This document shows, piece by piece, positions 26,094 to 34,980 of a stretch of 64,000 nucleotides of DNA. The number at the start of each line of letters is the position of its first letter. The stretch's first letter is position 1. The stretch covers positions 1,488,001 through 1,552,000 of the forward strand of contig NZ_JAPENY010000001.1 of assembly GCF_026341825.1 (NCBI RefSeq), written 5' to 3'. Origin of the DNA: Streptomyces sp. NBC_00620 (GTDB lineage Bacteria; Actinomycetota; Actinomycetes; Streptomycetales; Streptomycetaceae). Made by a program: the position numbers and the translations under genes. The notes under the pieces were generated by a model that worked only from the letters and a program-made list of their open reading frames with translations, did no database searches and was not told the origin of the DNA.

Positions 26094-28070
26094 GTGGGGA
26101 ACCTTCCGTCTCAGAGCGCGCCAGGCGCGTCGAACGCTTCAACCGACGTCACCGCACACATGGTTGTCGCCGGGGACGACGCCCTGGCGCACCGGCTGGC
26201 CGCCGAACTGCGCGGAGTGTACGGGGAGCAGGTGACCCTGGTCGTGCCGCCCGCCCATCGGAGTGTGCGGCCGCCGGTGGTGGGACGGACGCGGGCCACC
26301 GCTCTGTTCGACCGGGTGTCCGCCGCGGTGAACCGGGCCGCCGGGAACGGTGACCCGGCGACCGCCCGGACATCCGAACCACCCGGCGCGGAACGGGTGT
26401 TGGAGGCCGCCGAACTCACCGAGGCGGTGCTCGCCGAGGCCAGTGTGGAGCGGGCCGCCGCGCTGGCGCTGGTGTACGACGACGACGAGACGAACATCCG
26501 GGCCGCGCTCACCGCCCGGCGGCTCAACCCGCGGATCCGGCTGGTCCTGCGCCTCTACAACCGTCGCCTCGGCCACCACATCGAGGCGCTCCTCGACCAG
26601 GCTTCGGCGCTGGCCGCCGCGGGAGCCGACGGCGCTGACGATGGCGGCGAAGGGTTCGACGCGTCCACCACCGTCCTGTCCGACGCCGACACCGCCGCGC
26701 CCGCGCTGGCCGCGACCGCCGTGGCCGGCACCAGCAAGGTCGTCCAGACGGACGGGCTGATGCTGCGCGCGGTGGAACGGCCGCCGCCCGCGCCCGGAGA
26801 GGTCGCCGATCCCGGACTGTGCACGCTGGCACTGCTGTCCACCACGGCCAGCGACCCCGCGGGCGCCGACGGGTCCGAGAGCAGCGGTACGCAGGGCCCC
26901 CGGCTGCTGCCCGACGAAGAGGCGGTGGCCGCCGCGACCGGGCGCGGAACCGTCGTACTGGAGAACGTCTCCTACTCCGGTCCCTCCTCGCCCCCGGGGC
27001 GCAGCGTCGTGCCGTTCGGCTCACTGATGTCGCGGCGGCTGCGGTGGTCGTTCGCCGGGCTCGTGGCGTGCGTGGTCGGTCTCGCGGTCGCGTCGATGCT
27101 GGTCACCGGGGACCATCCGCTGCGTGCGACCTACCTGACGCTGCTCGATCTCTTCGGCATCAACGACCCCGCGATCGGGCGGCCGATGGGGGAACAGGTC
27201 CTTCAACTCTTCTCCGGGCTCATCGGGTTGCTGCTCCTTCCGGTGCTGCTCGCCACCGTCCTCGAGGCGCTCGGTACGTTCCGCAGCGGGTCCGCGCTGC
27301 GCCGGCCGCCGCGCGGGCTGTCCGGGCACGTGGTGCTGCTCGGGGTCGGCAAGATCGGCACGCGCGTGCTGGCGCGCCTGCGTGAGCTGCACATTCCCGT
27401 GGTGTGCGTCGAGGCCGATCCCGAGGCCCGGGGGCTGGCGCTTGCCCGGCGGCTGCGGGTGCCTGTAGTACTCGGCGATGTGACGCAGGAAGGCGTACTG
27501 GAGGCCGCGAAGATTCATCGGGCGCATGCGCTGCTCGCGCTGACCAGCGCGGACACGACGAATCTGGAGGCCGCGTTGTACGCCCGTACCGTGCGGCCCG
27601 ATCTGCGGGTCGTACTGCGGCTGTACGACGACGACTTCGCGACCGCCGTGTACCGGACGCTGCGGGCCGCGCACCCGGGGGCCCTCACCCGGAGCCGGAG
27701 TGTGTCCCATCTGGCCGCGCCCGCGTTCGCCGGGGCGATGATGGGGCGGCAGATTCTCGGGGCGATTCCTGTGGAGCGGCGGGTGCTGCTGTTCGCGGCC
27801 GTGGATGTGGGCGGGCATGCGCAGTTGGAGGGGCGGACTGTCGGGGAGGCGTTTCGGGCGGGGGCGTGGCGGGTGCTCGCGCTGGACACCGACCCGAGGG
27901 CGGCGTCGTCCCCCAGGGCCCCCAGAGCCCCCGGGTCCTCTTCGGGGCTGGTGTGGGACCTTCCCTCTACGTATGTGCTGCGGGGCGAGGACCGGGTGGT
28001 GCTGGCCGCGACGCGGCGGGGGTTGGCGGAGTTGCTGGGGCGGAGGTCTCGGGAGCGGGCGGGGGCGTAG
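26094..28070 (+). CDS. TrkA-N (RCK-type) NAD-binding protein with two membrane helices
   Basis: About 658 residues. Architecture: N-terminal Rossmann-like domain (MVVAGDDALAHRLAAELRG), a long acidic/Ala-rich linker, helix 1 (WSFAGLVACVVGLAVASML), a short loop, helix 2 (LFSGLIGLLLLPVLLATVL), then a second TrkA-N domain with LLGVGKIGTRVLARL and VEADPEA. This resembles a two-TM RCK-gated potassium channel, but the loop (YLTLLDLFGINDP) lacks the TVGYG selectivity filter. It may be a degenerate channel or a sensor. The start is uncertain: GTG 26049, GTG 26094 or ATG 26160. Confidence 0.8.
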   Translation: MGNLPSQSAPGASNASTDVTAHMVVAGDDALAHRLAAELRGVYGEQVTLVVPPAHRSVRPPVVGRTRATALFDRVSAAVNRAAGNGDPATARTSEPPGAERVLEAAELTEAVLAEASVERAAALALVYDDDETNIRAALTARRLNPRIRLVLRLYNRRLGHHIEALLDQASALAAAGADGADDGGEGFDASTTVLSDADTAAPALAATAVAGTSKVVQTDGLMLRAVERPPPAPGEVADPGLCTLALLSTTASDPAGADGSESSGTQGPRLLPDEEAVAAATGRGTVVLENVSYSGPSSPPGRSVVPFGSLMSRRLRWSFAGLVACVVGLAVASMLVTGDHPLRATYLTLLDLFGINDPAIGRPMGEQVLQLFSGLIGLLLLPVLLATVLEALGTFRSGSALRRPPRGLSGHVVLLGVGKIGTRVLARLRELHIPVVCVEADPEARGLALARRLRVPVVLGDVTQEGVLEAAKIHRAHALLALTSADTTNLEAALYARTVRPDLRVVLRLYDDDFATAVYRTLRAAHPGALTRSRSVSHLAAPAFAGAMMGRQILGAIPVERRVLLFAAVDVGGHAQLEGRTVGEAFRAGAWRVLALDTDPRAASSPRAPRAPGSSSGLVWDLPSTYVLRGEDRVVLAATRRGLAELLGRRSRERAGA

Positions 28071-28083
28071 GGGGGTGGGAGTG

Positions 28084-28240
28084 TTTTTCGCCCCCGCCGC
28101 CCCTACCCGTCCCGTACCTGGGGGCTGCGCCCCCAGACCCCCGCTTTCGGCCTGGACGGCCTCGTCCTCAAACGCCGGACGGGCTGAAACCGGGCGTAGC
28201 CCGGAAGGATGGGACGGGTAGGGGCGGAGGGGGCGAAGAA
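28084..28240. repeat. Dispersed intergenic repeat, copy B, with inverted partner
   Basis: Forward copy 28084-28187 (TTTTTCGCCCCC, hairpin CTGGGGGCTGCGCCCCCAG, tail TCAAACGCCGGACGGGCTGA). An inverted partial copy of the leading pyrimidine module at 28211-28240 makes a long stem possible. It lies between convergent genes and would act as a two-way terminator. Confidence 0.85.
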
Positions 28241-28248
28241 ACCGCCCG

Positions 28249-30066
28249 CTAGCCCCCGAGGTGCCTCTCCGCGAAGTCCAGCTCCAGCCGGACCTGCTTG
28301 ATGCGCTCGTCCACGACCAGGGAGCCGTGGCCCGCGTCGTAGCGGTAGACCTCGTGGACGGCGTCGCGGGCGGTGAGGCGGTCGACGTAGTTCTCGACCT
28401 GGCGGATGGGGCAGCGGGGGTCGTTGACGCCCGCCGAGATGTAGACCGGGGCCTTCACGGCGTCGACGTAGGTGAGAGGGGACGACGCCTCGAAGCGCTC
28501 CGGGACCTCCTCCGGGGTGCCGCCCAGCAGCGTGCGGTCCATGGCCTTCAGCGCCTCCATCTCGTCGTGGTACGCCGTGACATAGTCGGCGACCGGAACG
28601 GCGGCGATACCGAGCGTCCAGGCGTCCGGCTGCATACCAAGGCCGAGCAGCGTGAGATAGCCGCCCCAGGACCCGCCGGTGAGGATCAGGCGCTCGGGGT
28701 CGGCGAGTCCGGACGTGACCGCCCATTCGCGAACCGCCGCGATGTCCTCCAGCTCGATGAGACCGACACGGTGCTTGAGCGCGTCCGTCCACTCACGCCC
28801 GTACCCGGTGGAGCCCCGGTAGTTGACCCGCACCACCGCATACCCGTGGTCCACCCACGCCGCCGGCCCCGCCGCGAACGAGTCGCTGTCGTGCCAGGTC
28901 GGACCACCGTGGATGTCGAAGACAGTGGGGAGCGGGCCGGTCACGCCCGCCGGCTTCTGGACCAGGGCGTGGACGCGGCCGCCCGGACCCTCCACCCAGA
29001 CGTCCTCGACCGGGACGGATCCCGGGGACTTCATGCCAGGCGGGTCCAGGACCACCTCACCCGTGGTGGAGCGGACCACGGACGGCTCGGCCGCCGACGA
29101 CCACAGGTACTCCACGCTTCCGTCGGGCCGTGCCGTCGCCCCGGACACCGAGCCCGCCGGGGTCGGCACGGGGAGCAGCTCGCGGGAGGCCAGGTCGTAG
29201 CGCCACAGGTCGCTGCGGGCCTCGAAGCTGTGCGCGACGAGCAGCGCGGAACCGTCCGGATACCACTCGGCGCCCACATCACCGGGAAGGTCGAGGGCGA
29301 GGTCCGTCTCCTCGCCGGTGGCGACGTCCCACACCATCGGCTCCCAACGACCGCGCCGCTGGTGCCCGATGAGCAGCCGTGTGTCCCCGTCGACCGGGGC
29401 GAAGCCCAGCACCTCGAGGCCCAGCTCGACCGTGCCGCCCTTGGTGTCGTCGAGCTCCGTGACCGGCGAACCGTCCGGGCGCAGCACCCGCAGCGCCGAG
29501 TGCATCGCGTCGCCGTGCTCGGTGTGCTCGACGACGATCAGCGAGCCGTCGTGCGAGAGGTCACCGACGCCGGCGGACTCCCGGTGACGGTAGATCTCCA
29601 CGGGGTCCTCGCCGGTCCGCACCACATGGATCGTCGAACCGTCCTCGTCCGTGGACCGCCCCACGACGGCCGTACGCCCGTCCCGGCCGATCGCGAGTCC
29701 ACCGGGGTACGAGGGCTCAAGGCCCGGGGCCGCGGGCTCGTCGGAGCCGTCGGAGCCCTGGGAGGTGTGCGAACCGTCAAAGCGCTGTCGGCGCCAGATG
29801 CCGAACTCGTCCCCGTCCTTGTCGTCGAACCACCAGATCCACTCGCCGTCGGGCGAGAGCACCCCGTCCGTCGTACCGTTCGCCCGGTCCGTGACCTGGC
29901 GCTGCTCCCCCGTCACCCGGTCCCACGCGTACAACTCGTACGTCCCCGTCGCGTTCGAGACGAACAGCGAGCGGTGCGGTGCGTCCTCCGCCCAGTCCGG
30001 CAGCGACACCCGCGGCGCCCGGAAGCGCTTCTCCCAGTCCGGCATGGACCCCTTGCTCTCAGTCAT
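28249..30066 (-). CDS. S9-family prolyl-oligopeptidase-like serine peptidase
   Basis: 605 residues. Beta-propeller N-terminal half (SNATGTYELYAWDRVTG..., TDGVLSPDGEWIWWFDD) and an alpha/beta-hydrolase C-terminus. Catalytic triad candidates are Ser in GGSWGGY (about 465), Asp in VNDPRCPIRQV and His in DAGHGSLV. No signal peptide is seen, so it is probably a cytosolic dipeptidyl or acylaminoacyl peptidase. The ATG at 30064-30066 fits the usual N-terminus. Confidence 0.9.
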   Translation of the reverse strand: MTESKGSMPDWEKRFRAPRVSLPDWAEDAPHRSLFVSNATGTYELYAWDRVTGEQRQVTDRANGTTDGVLSPDGEWIWWFDDKDGDEFGIWRRQRFDGSHTSQGSDGSDEPAAPGLEPSYPGGLAIGRDGRTAVVGRSTDEDGSTIHVVRTGEDPVEIYRHRESAGVGDLSHDGSLIVVEHTEHGDAMHSALRVLRPDGSPVTELDDTKGGTVELGLEVLGFAPVDGDTRLLIGHQRRGRWEPMVWDVATGEETDLALDLPGDVGAEWYPDGSALLVAHSFEARSDLWRYDLASRELLPVPTPAGSVSGATARPDGSVEYLWSSAAEPSVVRSTTGEVVLDPPGMKSPGSVPVEDVWVEGPGGRVHALVQKPAGVTGPLPTVFDIHGGPTWHDSDSFAAGPAAWVDHGYAVVRVNYRGSTGYGREWTDALKHRVGLIELEDIAAVREWAVTSGLADPERLILTGGSWGGYLTLLGLGMQPDAWTLGIAAVPVADYVTAYHDEMEALKAMDRTLLGGTPEEVPERFEASSPLTYVDAVKAPVYISAGVNDPRCPIRQVENYVDRLTARDAVHEVYRYDAGHGSLVVDERIKQVRLELDFAERHLGG

Positions 30067-30201
30067 GGCCCCATAGTGCCTGGCGCGCACGACACTCCGC
30101 TGCCAAGGTCCCCAGCCTGTGGATAACTTCGCGGCCCCACCGGTCTCCCGGGCCGCGCAGGCCAAGGCCGGTTGTCAGTGGTCGGGTGCAGACTTCTTCG
30201 C

Positions 30202-30576
30202 ATGACCGATCTGCGCAAGACAGTCGAGAGCTACTGGGCCACCGCCGACGCCCGGGACTGGGCGGCGTTCGCGGACATGCTGGCCGAGGACGTCGTGTAC
30301 ACGCTGCCGCAGACGCGGGAGGTGATCCACGGCAGGGAGCGGTTCGTCCAGTTCAACCGCGAGTATCCGGGCGACTGGCACGTCCGGATCGAACGTGTCG
30401 TCGCCGAGCCCGGCCAGGCAGTCACCTGGATCCTCGTCACGGTGGGCCTGGAGGAGATGCACGCGATCACGTTCTTCACGGCGGACGAGTCCGGTCGAAT
30501 AGCCTCCATCACCGACTTCTGGCCGGAGCCGTACGAGCCCCCGCCGGGGCGCGAGCACCTCGTCGAGCGGTACTGA
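30202..30576 (+). CDS. SnoaL-like / NTF2-fold protein
   Basis: 124 residues: LRKTVESYWATADARDWAAFADMLAEDVVYTLPQTREVIHGRERFVQFNREYPGDW. This N-terminal helix plus cone-shaped sheet pattern is the NTF2/SnoaL fold, used by cyclases, isomerases and binding proteins. No catalytic assignment is possible. ATG 30202 is preferred over an upstream start because it fits the family N-terminus. Confidence 0.85.
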   Translation: MTDLRKTVESYWATADARDWAAFADMLAEDVVYTLPQTREVIHGRERFVQFNREYPGDWHVRIERVVAEPGQAVTWILVTVGLEEMHAITFFTADESGRIASITDFWPEPYEPPPGREHLVERY

Positions 30577-30665
30577 CCCCAAGGGCCTGTCCGGCGTACC
30601 CGCCAGCGAAACGGTGCCGTACCCCGACGCCCTGCCCCGCCCGGCGGCCCCGTACCTTTGAAGTC

Positions 30666-31466
30666 GTGTACCGGTTCCTGCTGACGCCCCGCTGGTGGGG
30701 GATCAACGTCTTCGTGCTGTTGGCCATCCCCTTCTGCGTGTTCATGGGGTCATGGCAGTTGGGGCGGTTCGAGGACCGGGTGCAGACCAGCCGGGACGCC
30801 AGTGAGCAGGCCGAGGCGGCGAAGACGGAGGCGGCCCGGCCGCTCGCCGAGCTGCTGCCCGTGGACAAGAACACGTCCGGCAAGCAGGCCACCGCGACCG
30901 GCCGGTACGCCGAGCAGCTGCTCGTGCCGGACCGCGAGGTGGACGACAAGCGCGGCTTCTACGTACTGACGCTGCTGCGGACCGACGACGGCAGGGCGCT
31001 GCCCGTCGTCCGGGGCTGGCTGCCTGGCGATGCGGACCCGGCGAAGGCCCCGGCCCCGCCCACCGGCGAGGTCACGGTGACCGGCGCGCTCCAGGCGTCC
31101 GAGAGCCCGGGGTCGAACGGGGTGAGCGCTGTCGGCGGGCTGCCCAAGGGCCAGACCGGCGCGATCAGCTCGGCGTCGCTGGTGAACCTGGTGCCGTACA
31201 AGATGTACGACGCCTGGATCACCCTCGCCAAGGCCGACAGCGGGATGATGGCGGTTCCCGCGACCGCGGCGCAGGACACCGGCCTCGACCTGAAGGCGTT
31301 CCAGAACCTCGGCTACACCGGTGAGTGGTTCGTCTTCGCGGGCTTCGTGGTCTTCATGTGGTTCCGGCTGCTGCGCCGCGAGGTGGAGTTCGCCCGGGAC
31401 GCGGAACTGGGCCTGGTCCCGGACGAGGAGCCGGCACCGGACACCGCCGGTACGCCGGTCTCGTAG
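30666..31466 (+). CDS. SURF1-family cytochrome oxidase assembly protein
   Basis: 266 residues, GTG start. Two membrane helices (about 9-29 and 218-237) flank an extracytoplasmic domain, the SURF1 topology. Diagnostic regions: GSWQLGRFEDR just after helix 1, VRGWLP in the middle and NLGYTGEWFVFAGFVVFMWFRLLRR at the end. Role: heme A/cytochrome c oxidase assembly. Confidence 0.9.
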   Translation: MYRFLLTPRWWGINVFVLLAIPFCVFMGSWQLGRFEDRVQTSRDASEQAEAAKTEAARPLAELLPVDKNTSGKQATATGRYAEQLLVPDREVDDKRGFYVLTLLRTDDGRALPVVRGWLPGDADPAKAPAPPTGEVTVTGALQASESPGSNGVSAVGGLPKGQTGAISSASLVNLVPYKMYDAWITLAKADSGMMAVPATAAQDTGLDLKAFQNLGYTGEWFVFAGFVVFMWFRLLRREVEFARDAELGLVPDEEPAPDTAGTPVS

Positions 31467-31499
31467 ACCTCCGGAAAGACCCGCAGCCAGACCCGGGAA

Positions 31500-32717
31500 C
31501 TACGAGGCGTCGGCCGCCAGCATCCCGGTCCGGTACACCGTCCCCGCGCACGCGTTGGAGACCGTCGTCGTCGCCGTGGCCGTACCCGTCTGGTCCGTGT
31601 GCGAGACGGTGACGCTGCCCTCGGCCACCCCGTCCTCCGTGATGAGCTGCGTCGAGGTGCCGCCGCTGTCCGTGGAGGTGCCGCCGGAGGTGGTGGCGTC
31701 GTCCGTGGTGGTCGGGTCGGGCGAGGGCTCGCTGGTGGTCGGGCAGGTCTCCGAGGGCACCCAGGCGAACTTCACGACGTACGAGGCACCCGGCTGAAGT
31801 ACCAGGGAGGTGACCTCCGTGGAGGGGTCGGGCAGCCCGCTGGCCGCGTCGCCCGCCACATGGTTCACCACGCTGATCTTGGTGGCGTCCGCCGCGCCCT
31901 GCGTGACCGTGCTCACGGTGCCCGCGCCGCTGACCGAGCACACGGCGGTGGAGACGTTCGAGACGGCGAAGGAGCCGTAGACCGTGCCGGTGGAGTCCGG
32001 GTCGCCGAGGGCGCTGGTCGCCCCGCCGAGCTGGTCCACGGTGCAGGTGGGCGCGGTCACCGAGGAAGCCGTCGGAACAGCGCCGCCCGTGGCGGCCCCG
32101 GTGTCCGCGCCCGTACTCGCCGACGGCGTGCCCTTCGGGCCTTCCTTGCCCGGGTCCTTGGCCGTGCCGGAGGAACCGCCCACCGCGTGCTCCCCGCCGT
32201 CCGTGCTCTTGCCCTGCCCCGAGCCGCCCTCTGTCTGCGAGGTGTTGCCCGCGATGGACGGGTTGGCGTTCGGTCCCGAGGCGTTCGAGACGTGCAGCAG
32301 GGCCGGGACGGCCGTGCCGACGAAGAGCGCGGCGGCCGCCATCCCGACCGCGGCGTGGCGCTTGCGGGCCCGCCGGGCCGGCACCGCGCGGCGCAGGTGC
32401 TCCAGGGTGCCGTCGGTGGGTTCGATCTCCTGGACGGCCTGGTGCAGCAGGAGCCGCAGCGCCCGCTCGTCCGAGCCGAGCCCTTCGGGATCGGGTCCGT
32501 CCGAGCCGAGCCCTTCGGAGATCTGTACGCCGGAGCCCTGTACGTCAGTACCGCGTCCGCCGTCGGGACCGTGCCCGCCGTCCGGACCGTGTCGTCCGTC
32601 GCGGCCGTGTCCTTCGGGGCCGTGATTCACAATTCCGTTCCCAGCGTGCGATTGCTTGTGCTCGTGTTCGGGGCGCCCGGGTTCCTCGGGGCGCCGCCGC
32701 TCGTCGTACTCGCTCAT
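31500..32717 (-). CDS. Membrane protein coupled to ECF sigma (likely anti-sigma-like)
   Basis: 405 residues. The cytoplasmic N-terminal part (about 1-120) has a His/Gly/Asp-rich stretch and a helix, ERALRLLLHQAVQEIEPTDGTLEHLRRAVPARRARKRH. A single membrane helix (about 122-142) and a Ser/Thr/Gly-rich extracellular domain follow, with DUF4232-like features (TCTVDQLGG, STVTQGA). Its ATG overlaps the sigma stop by four bases, so translation is coupled. Position and topology suggest it controls the sigma factor, but no zinc-binding anti-sigma motif is visible. Confidence 0.78.
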   Translation of the reverse strand: MSEYDERRRPEEPGRPEHEHKQSHAGNGIVNHGPEGHGRDGRHGPDGGHGPDGGRGTDVQGSGVQISEGLGSDGPDPEGLGSDERALRLLLHQAVQEIEPTDGTLEHLRRAVPARRARKRHAAVGMAAAALFVGTAVPALLHVSNASGPNANPSIAGNTSQTEGGSGQGKSTDGGEHAVGGSSGTAKDPGKEGPKGTPSASTGADTGAATGGAVPTASSVTAPTCTVDQLGGATSALGDPDSTGTVYGSFAVSNVSTAVCSVSGAGTVSTVTQGAADATKISVVNHVAGDAASGLPDPSTEVTSLVLQPGASYVVKFAWVPSETCPTTSEPSPDPTTTDDATTSGGTSTDSGGTSTQLITEDGVAEGSVTVSHTDQTGTATATTTVSNACAGTVYRTGMLAADAS

Positions 32718-33382
32718 GCCGGAGCCTCCATGGCGACACGGAGCGCTGCTATGCCGCGCGAGCCGTACGCCTTGACCGACCCCAGCGACACCCCGAGCGT
32801 CTCAGCGACCTGCGCCTCGGTCATGTCCGCGAAGTAACGCAGCACCAGGACCTCGCGCTGGCGGCGCTGGAGTCCCTTCATCGCCTTGATCAGCGCGTCG
32901 CGCTCCAACTGGTCGTAGGCGCCTTCCTCGGCGCTCGCCATGTCGGGCATCGGCTTGGAGAGGAGCTTGAGGCCGAGGATGCGCCGGCGCAGGGCGGACC
33001 GCGAGAGGTTCACGACGGTCTGGCGCAGATACGCGAGCGTCTTCTCCGGGTCGCGGACGCGCTTGCGCGCCGAGTGCACCCGGATGAAGGCCTCCTGGAC
33101 GACGTCCTCGCACGACGCGGTGTCGTCGAGCAGGAGCGCCGCGAGGCCCAGGAGCGACCGGTAGTGGGCGCGGTAGGTCTCGGTGAGATGGTCGACGGTG
33201 GTTCCGGCGGCCGTGCTGTCCTCGGCGCCGTCGCGCTGGTTCGGTAGGCGGGCGGGCCGCGCTGCGGGCATGGGCGCGATCACCGGCATGCCGCCGGGCA
33301 CGCCGGGGCTGCGGAGTCGGCGGGGTGGACGAAGGGCGTTGCCCCTCGTCTGTACCGCGGTGAATTCGAGTACCTCTGCCAC
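32714..33382 (-). CDS. SigE-family ECF RNA polymerase sigma factor
   Basis: 222 residues, GTG start; a later start such as Met32 is possible since residues 1-50 are low complexity. Region 2 (YRAHYRSLLGLAALLLDDTASCEDVVQEAFIRVHSA) and region 4 (GLQRRQREVLVLRYFADMTEAQVAETLGVSLGSVKAYGSRGIAALR) are clear. It directs RNA polymerase to a stress or envelope regulon. The gene is followed by its coupled membrane partner. TTTGAC-N5-GTCAAA lies about 80 bases upstream of the start. Confidence 0.9.
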   Translation of the reverse strand: MAEVLEFTAVQTRGNALRPPRRLRSPGVPGGMPVIAPMPAARPARLPNQRDGAEDSTAAGTTVDHLTETYRAHYRSLLGLAALLLDDTASCEDVVQEAFIRVHSARKRVRDPEKTLAYLRQTVVNLSRSALRRRILGLKLLSKPMPDMASAEEGAYDQLERDALIKAMKGLQRRQREVLVLRYFADMTEAQVAETLGVSLGSVKAYGSRGIAALRVAMEAPA

Positions 33383-33451
33383 GCCAGTTGGACACGCGTC
33401 CCCCCGCGAGGGTTGTACGCATCAGGCATCGCGTTTGCGTCAGGCACCCCT

Positions 33452-33468
33452 TTTGACAATGCGTCAAA
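33452..33468. promoter_or_regulatory. Palindrome upstream of the ECF sigma gene
   Basis: TTTGAC-AATGC-GTCAAA: perfect six-base arms with a five-base spacer, 70-86 bases before the sigma GTG. On the minus strand it contains TTGACG and TTGTCA, either of which could be a -35 element; no clear -10 follows at 17 bases. Operator or -35 region. Confidence 0.4.
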
Positions 33469-33690
33469 TGCCCTCATGCGTACCAGCTCATCCCCTATGT
33501 CCCGTTTTACCGCGACGCCCGGCCACCCCTGAATGGCGACCGCAAAGACGCTCCCCGCCCTCCGCACGGTTGCGGAGGACGGGGAGGAAAATCTTCGAAC
33601 GACTGGTGACTCGTTTCAAGTGGTCCGGACCATTATTCGCACCACATATCGGCGGCCGATCGCCGCCGCACACACCCGGTCTGCCGCTCC

Positions 33691-33801
33691 GGCCACCTGA
33701 AGACCGGAACACCCGCCCGGATGCTCAGGCCACTTGAAGACCGAGACACCCATCAGGACGCACCGGCCACCTGAAGACCGGGACGTCCATCCAGATGCTC
33801 G
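33691..33801. repeat. Three 37-base tandem repeats
   Basis: Units start at 33691, 33728 and 33765, each opening GGCCACYTGAAGACCGRRAC; the remaining part of each unit varies. The period is exactly 37 bases, so it does not encode a repeated peptide. The repeat start recurs inverted at 33612-33626. Confidence 0.85.
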
Positions 33802-33885
33802 CACCACACATCCAACACAGATCCTACAAACGAATCCCCGGAAGGCCACCAGGATTCCGGCCCCAGGTCATGCTTGACGCGAAAC

Positions 33886-34980
33886 TTAAAGCCTCGTGAT
33901 CTCCGCCGCCACGAGCTCCGCGATCTGCGCCGTGTTCAATGCAGCACCTTTGCGCAGGTTGTCCCCGCAGACAAACAGTTCGAGTGCCGTCGAATCGTCC
34001 AGCGAGCGGCGTACCCGGCCGACCCAGGTCGGATCGGTGCCCACCACATCGGCGGGGGTGGGGAATTCACCGGCGGCCGGGTTGTCGAACAGCACCACCC
34101 CGGGCGCCGTGGCGAGGATCTCCCGCGCCTTGTCGACGGTGACCTCGGCCTGGAAGCGGGCGTGGACGGTGAGGGAGTGCGTGGTGACGACGGGGACGCG
34201 TACGCACGTCACGGCCACCGGCAGCGTGGGGAGCCCGAGGATCTTGCGGGACTCGTTGCGTACCTTCATCTCCTCCGAGGAGAAGCCGTCCTCGGCGAGG
34301 GACCCGGACCACGGCACCACGTTCAGCGCGACCGGCTCCGGGAACGGTCCGGTGTTGTCGCCCACCGCCCGCCGTACGTCACCGGGCTTGGTCCCCAGTT
34401 CCGTACCCGCGACCAGCGACAGCTGCTGCCGCAGGGTGTCGATGCCCGCGCGGCCCGCCCCGCTCACCGCCTGATAGCTGGACACCACCAGCTCGCGGAG
34501 CCCGAACTCGGCGTGCAGCGCGCCGAGGGCCACGATCATGGAGAGGGTCGTGCAGTTCGGGTTGGAGATGATCCCGCGCGGGCGCACGCGCGCCGCGTGC
34601 GGATTCACCTCGGGTACGACGAGGGGCACGTCCGGGTCCATCCGGAAGGCGCCGGAGTTGTCGACGACGACCACGCCCTTGGCGGCGGCGATCGGCGCCC
34701 ACTGGGCGGCCACCTCGTCGGGTACGTCGAACATGGCGACGTCGACGCCGTCGAAGGCCTCCTCCGCCAGGGCGACGACCTCGACCTCCTCGCCGCGCAG
34801 GTTCAGCTTGCGGCCGACCGAGCGCGGAGAGGCGATGAGACGGATCTCGCCCCAGATGTCCGCGTGCTGGGACAGGATCTGGAGCATGACCGCGCCGACG
34901 GCTCCGGTCGCACCCACGACCGCGAGCGTCGGCTGTTCGGTCCGCGTCGGTCGTTCGGTTCGCGACCCGGTACGGGCCAT
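33886..34980 (-). CDS. asd: Aspartate-semialdehyde dehydrogenase
   Basis: 364 residues. Reduces aspartyl phosphate to aspartate semialdehyde, feeding lysine/diaminopimelate, threonine, methionine and ectoine synthesis. NADP-binding VVGATGAVG (about 21-29) and catalytic Cys143 in ISNPNCTT are present, along with the SYQAVSGAG segment. Its ATG overlaps the aspartokinase stop by one base (TGATG), so the two first enzymes of the pathway are co-translated. The N-terminal 17 residues are charged and dispensable-looking. Confidence 0.95.
   Translation of the reverse strand: MARTGSRTERPTRTEQPTLAVVGATGAVGAVMLQILSQHADIWGEIRLIASPRSVGRKLNLRGEEVEVVALAEEAFDGVDVAMFDVPDEVAAQWAPIAAAKGVVVVDNSGAFRMDPDVPLVVPEVNPHAARVRPRGIISNPNCTTLSMIVALGALHAEFGLRELVVSSYQAVSGAGRAGIDTLRQQLSLVAGTELGTKPGDVRRAVGDNTGPFPEPVALNVVPWSGSLAEDGFSSEEMKVRNESRKILGLPTLPVAVTCVRVPVVTTHSLTVHARFQAEVTVDKAREILATAPGVVLFDNPAAGEFPTPADVVGTDPTWVGRVRRSLDDSTALELFVCGDNLRKGAALNTAQIAELVAAEITRL

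Larger units (their letters stand above)
33383..33885. other. Sigma promoter region with AT-richer, repeat-bearing DNA
   Basis: 503 bases downstream of asd and upstream of the sigma factor gene. It contains TTTGAC-N5-GTCAAA (33452-33468), three 37-base tandem repeats (33691-33801) and a TTTCAAGTGGTCC segment (33612-33626) that is the reverse complement of the repeat start. I see no supported gene. Confidence 0.6.

Noticed and set aside
28084..28240. Small RNA gene in the repeat pair
   Set aside because: The hairpins are shared by several loci at gene ends and fit terminators better; no separate promoter was seen.
33691..33801. CRISPR array
   Set aside because: The 37-base period leaves no room for spacers, and there are no cas genes in the window.
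33616..33849. 77-codon minus-strand frame in the sigma promoter region
   Set aside because: It overlaps the 37-base tandem repeats, and its peptide shifts frame with each unit.
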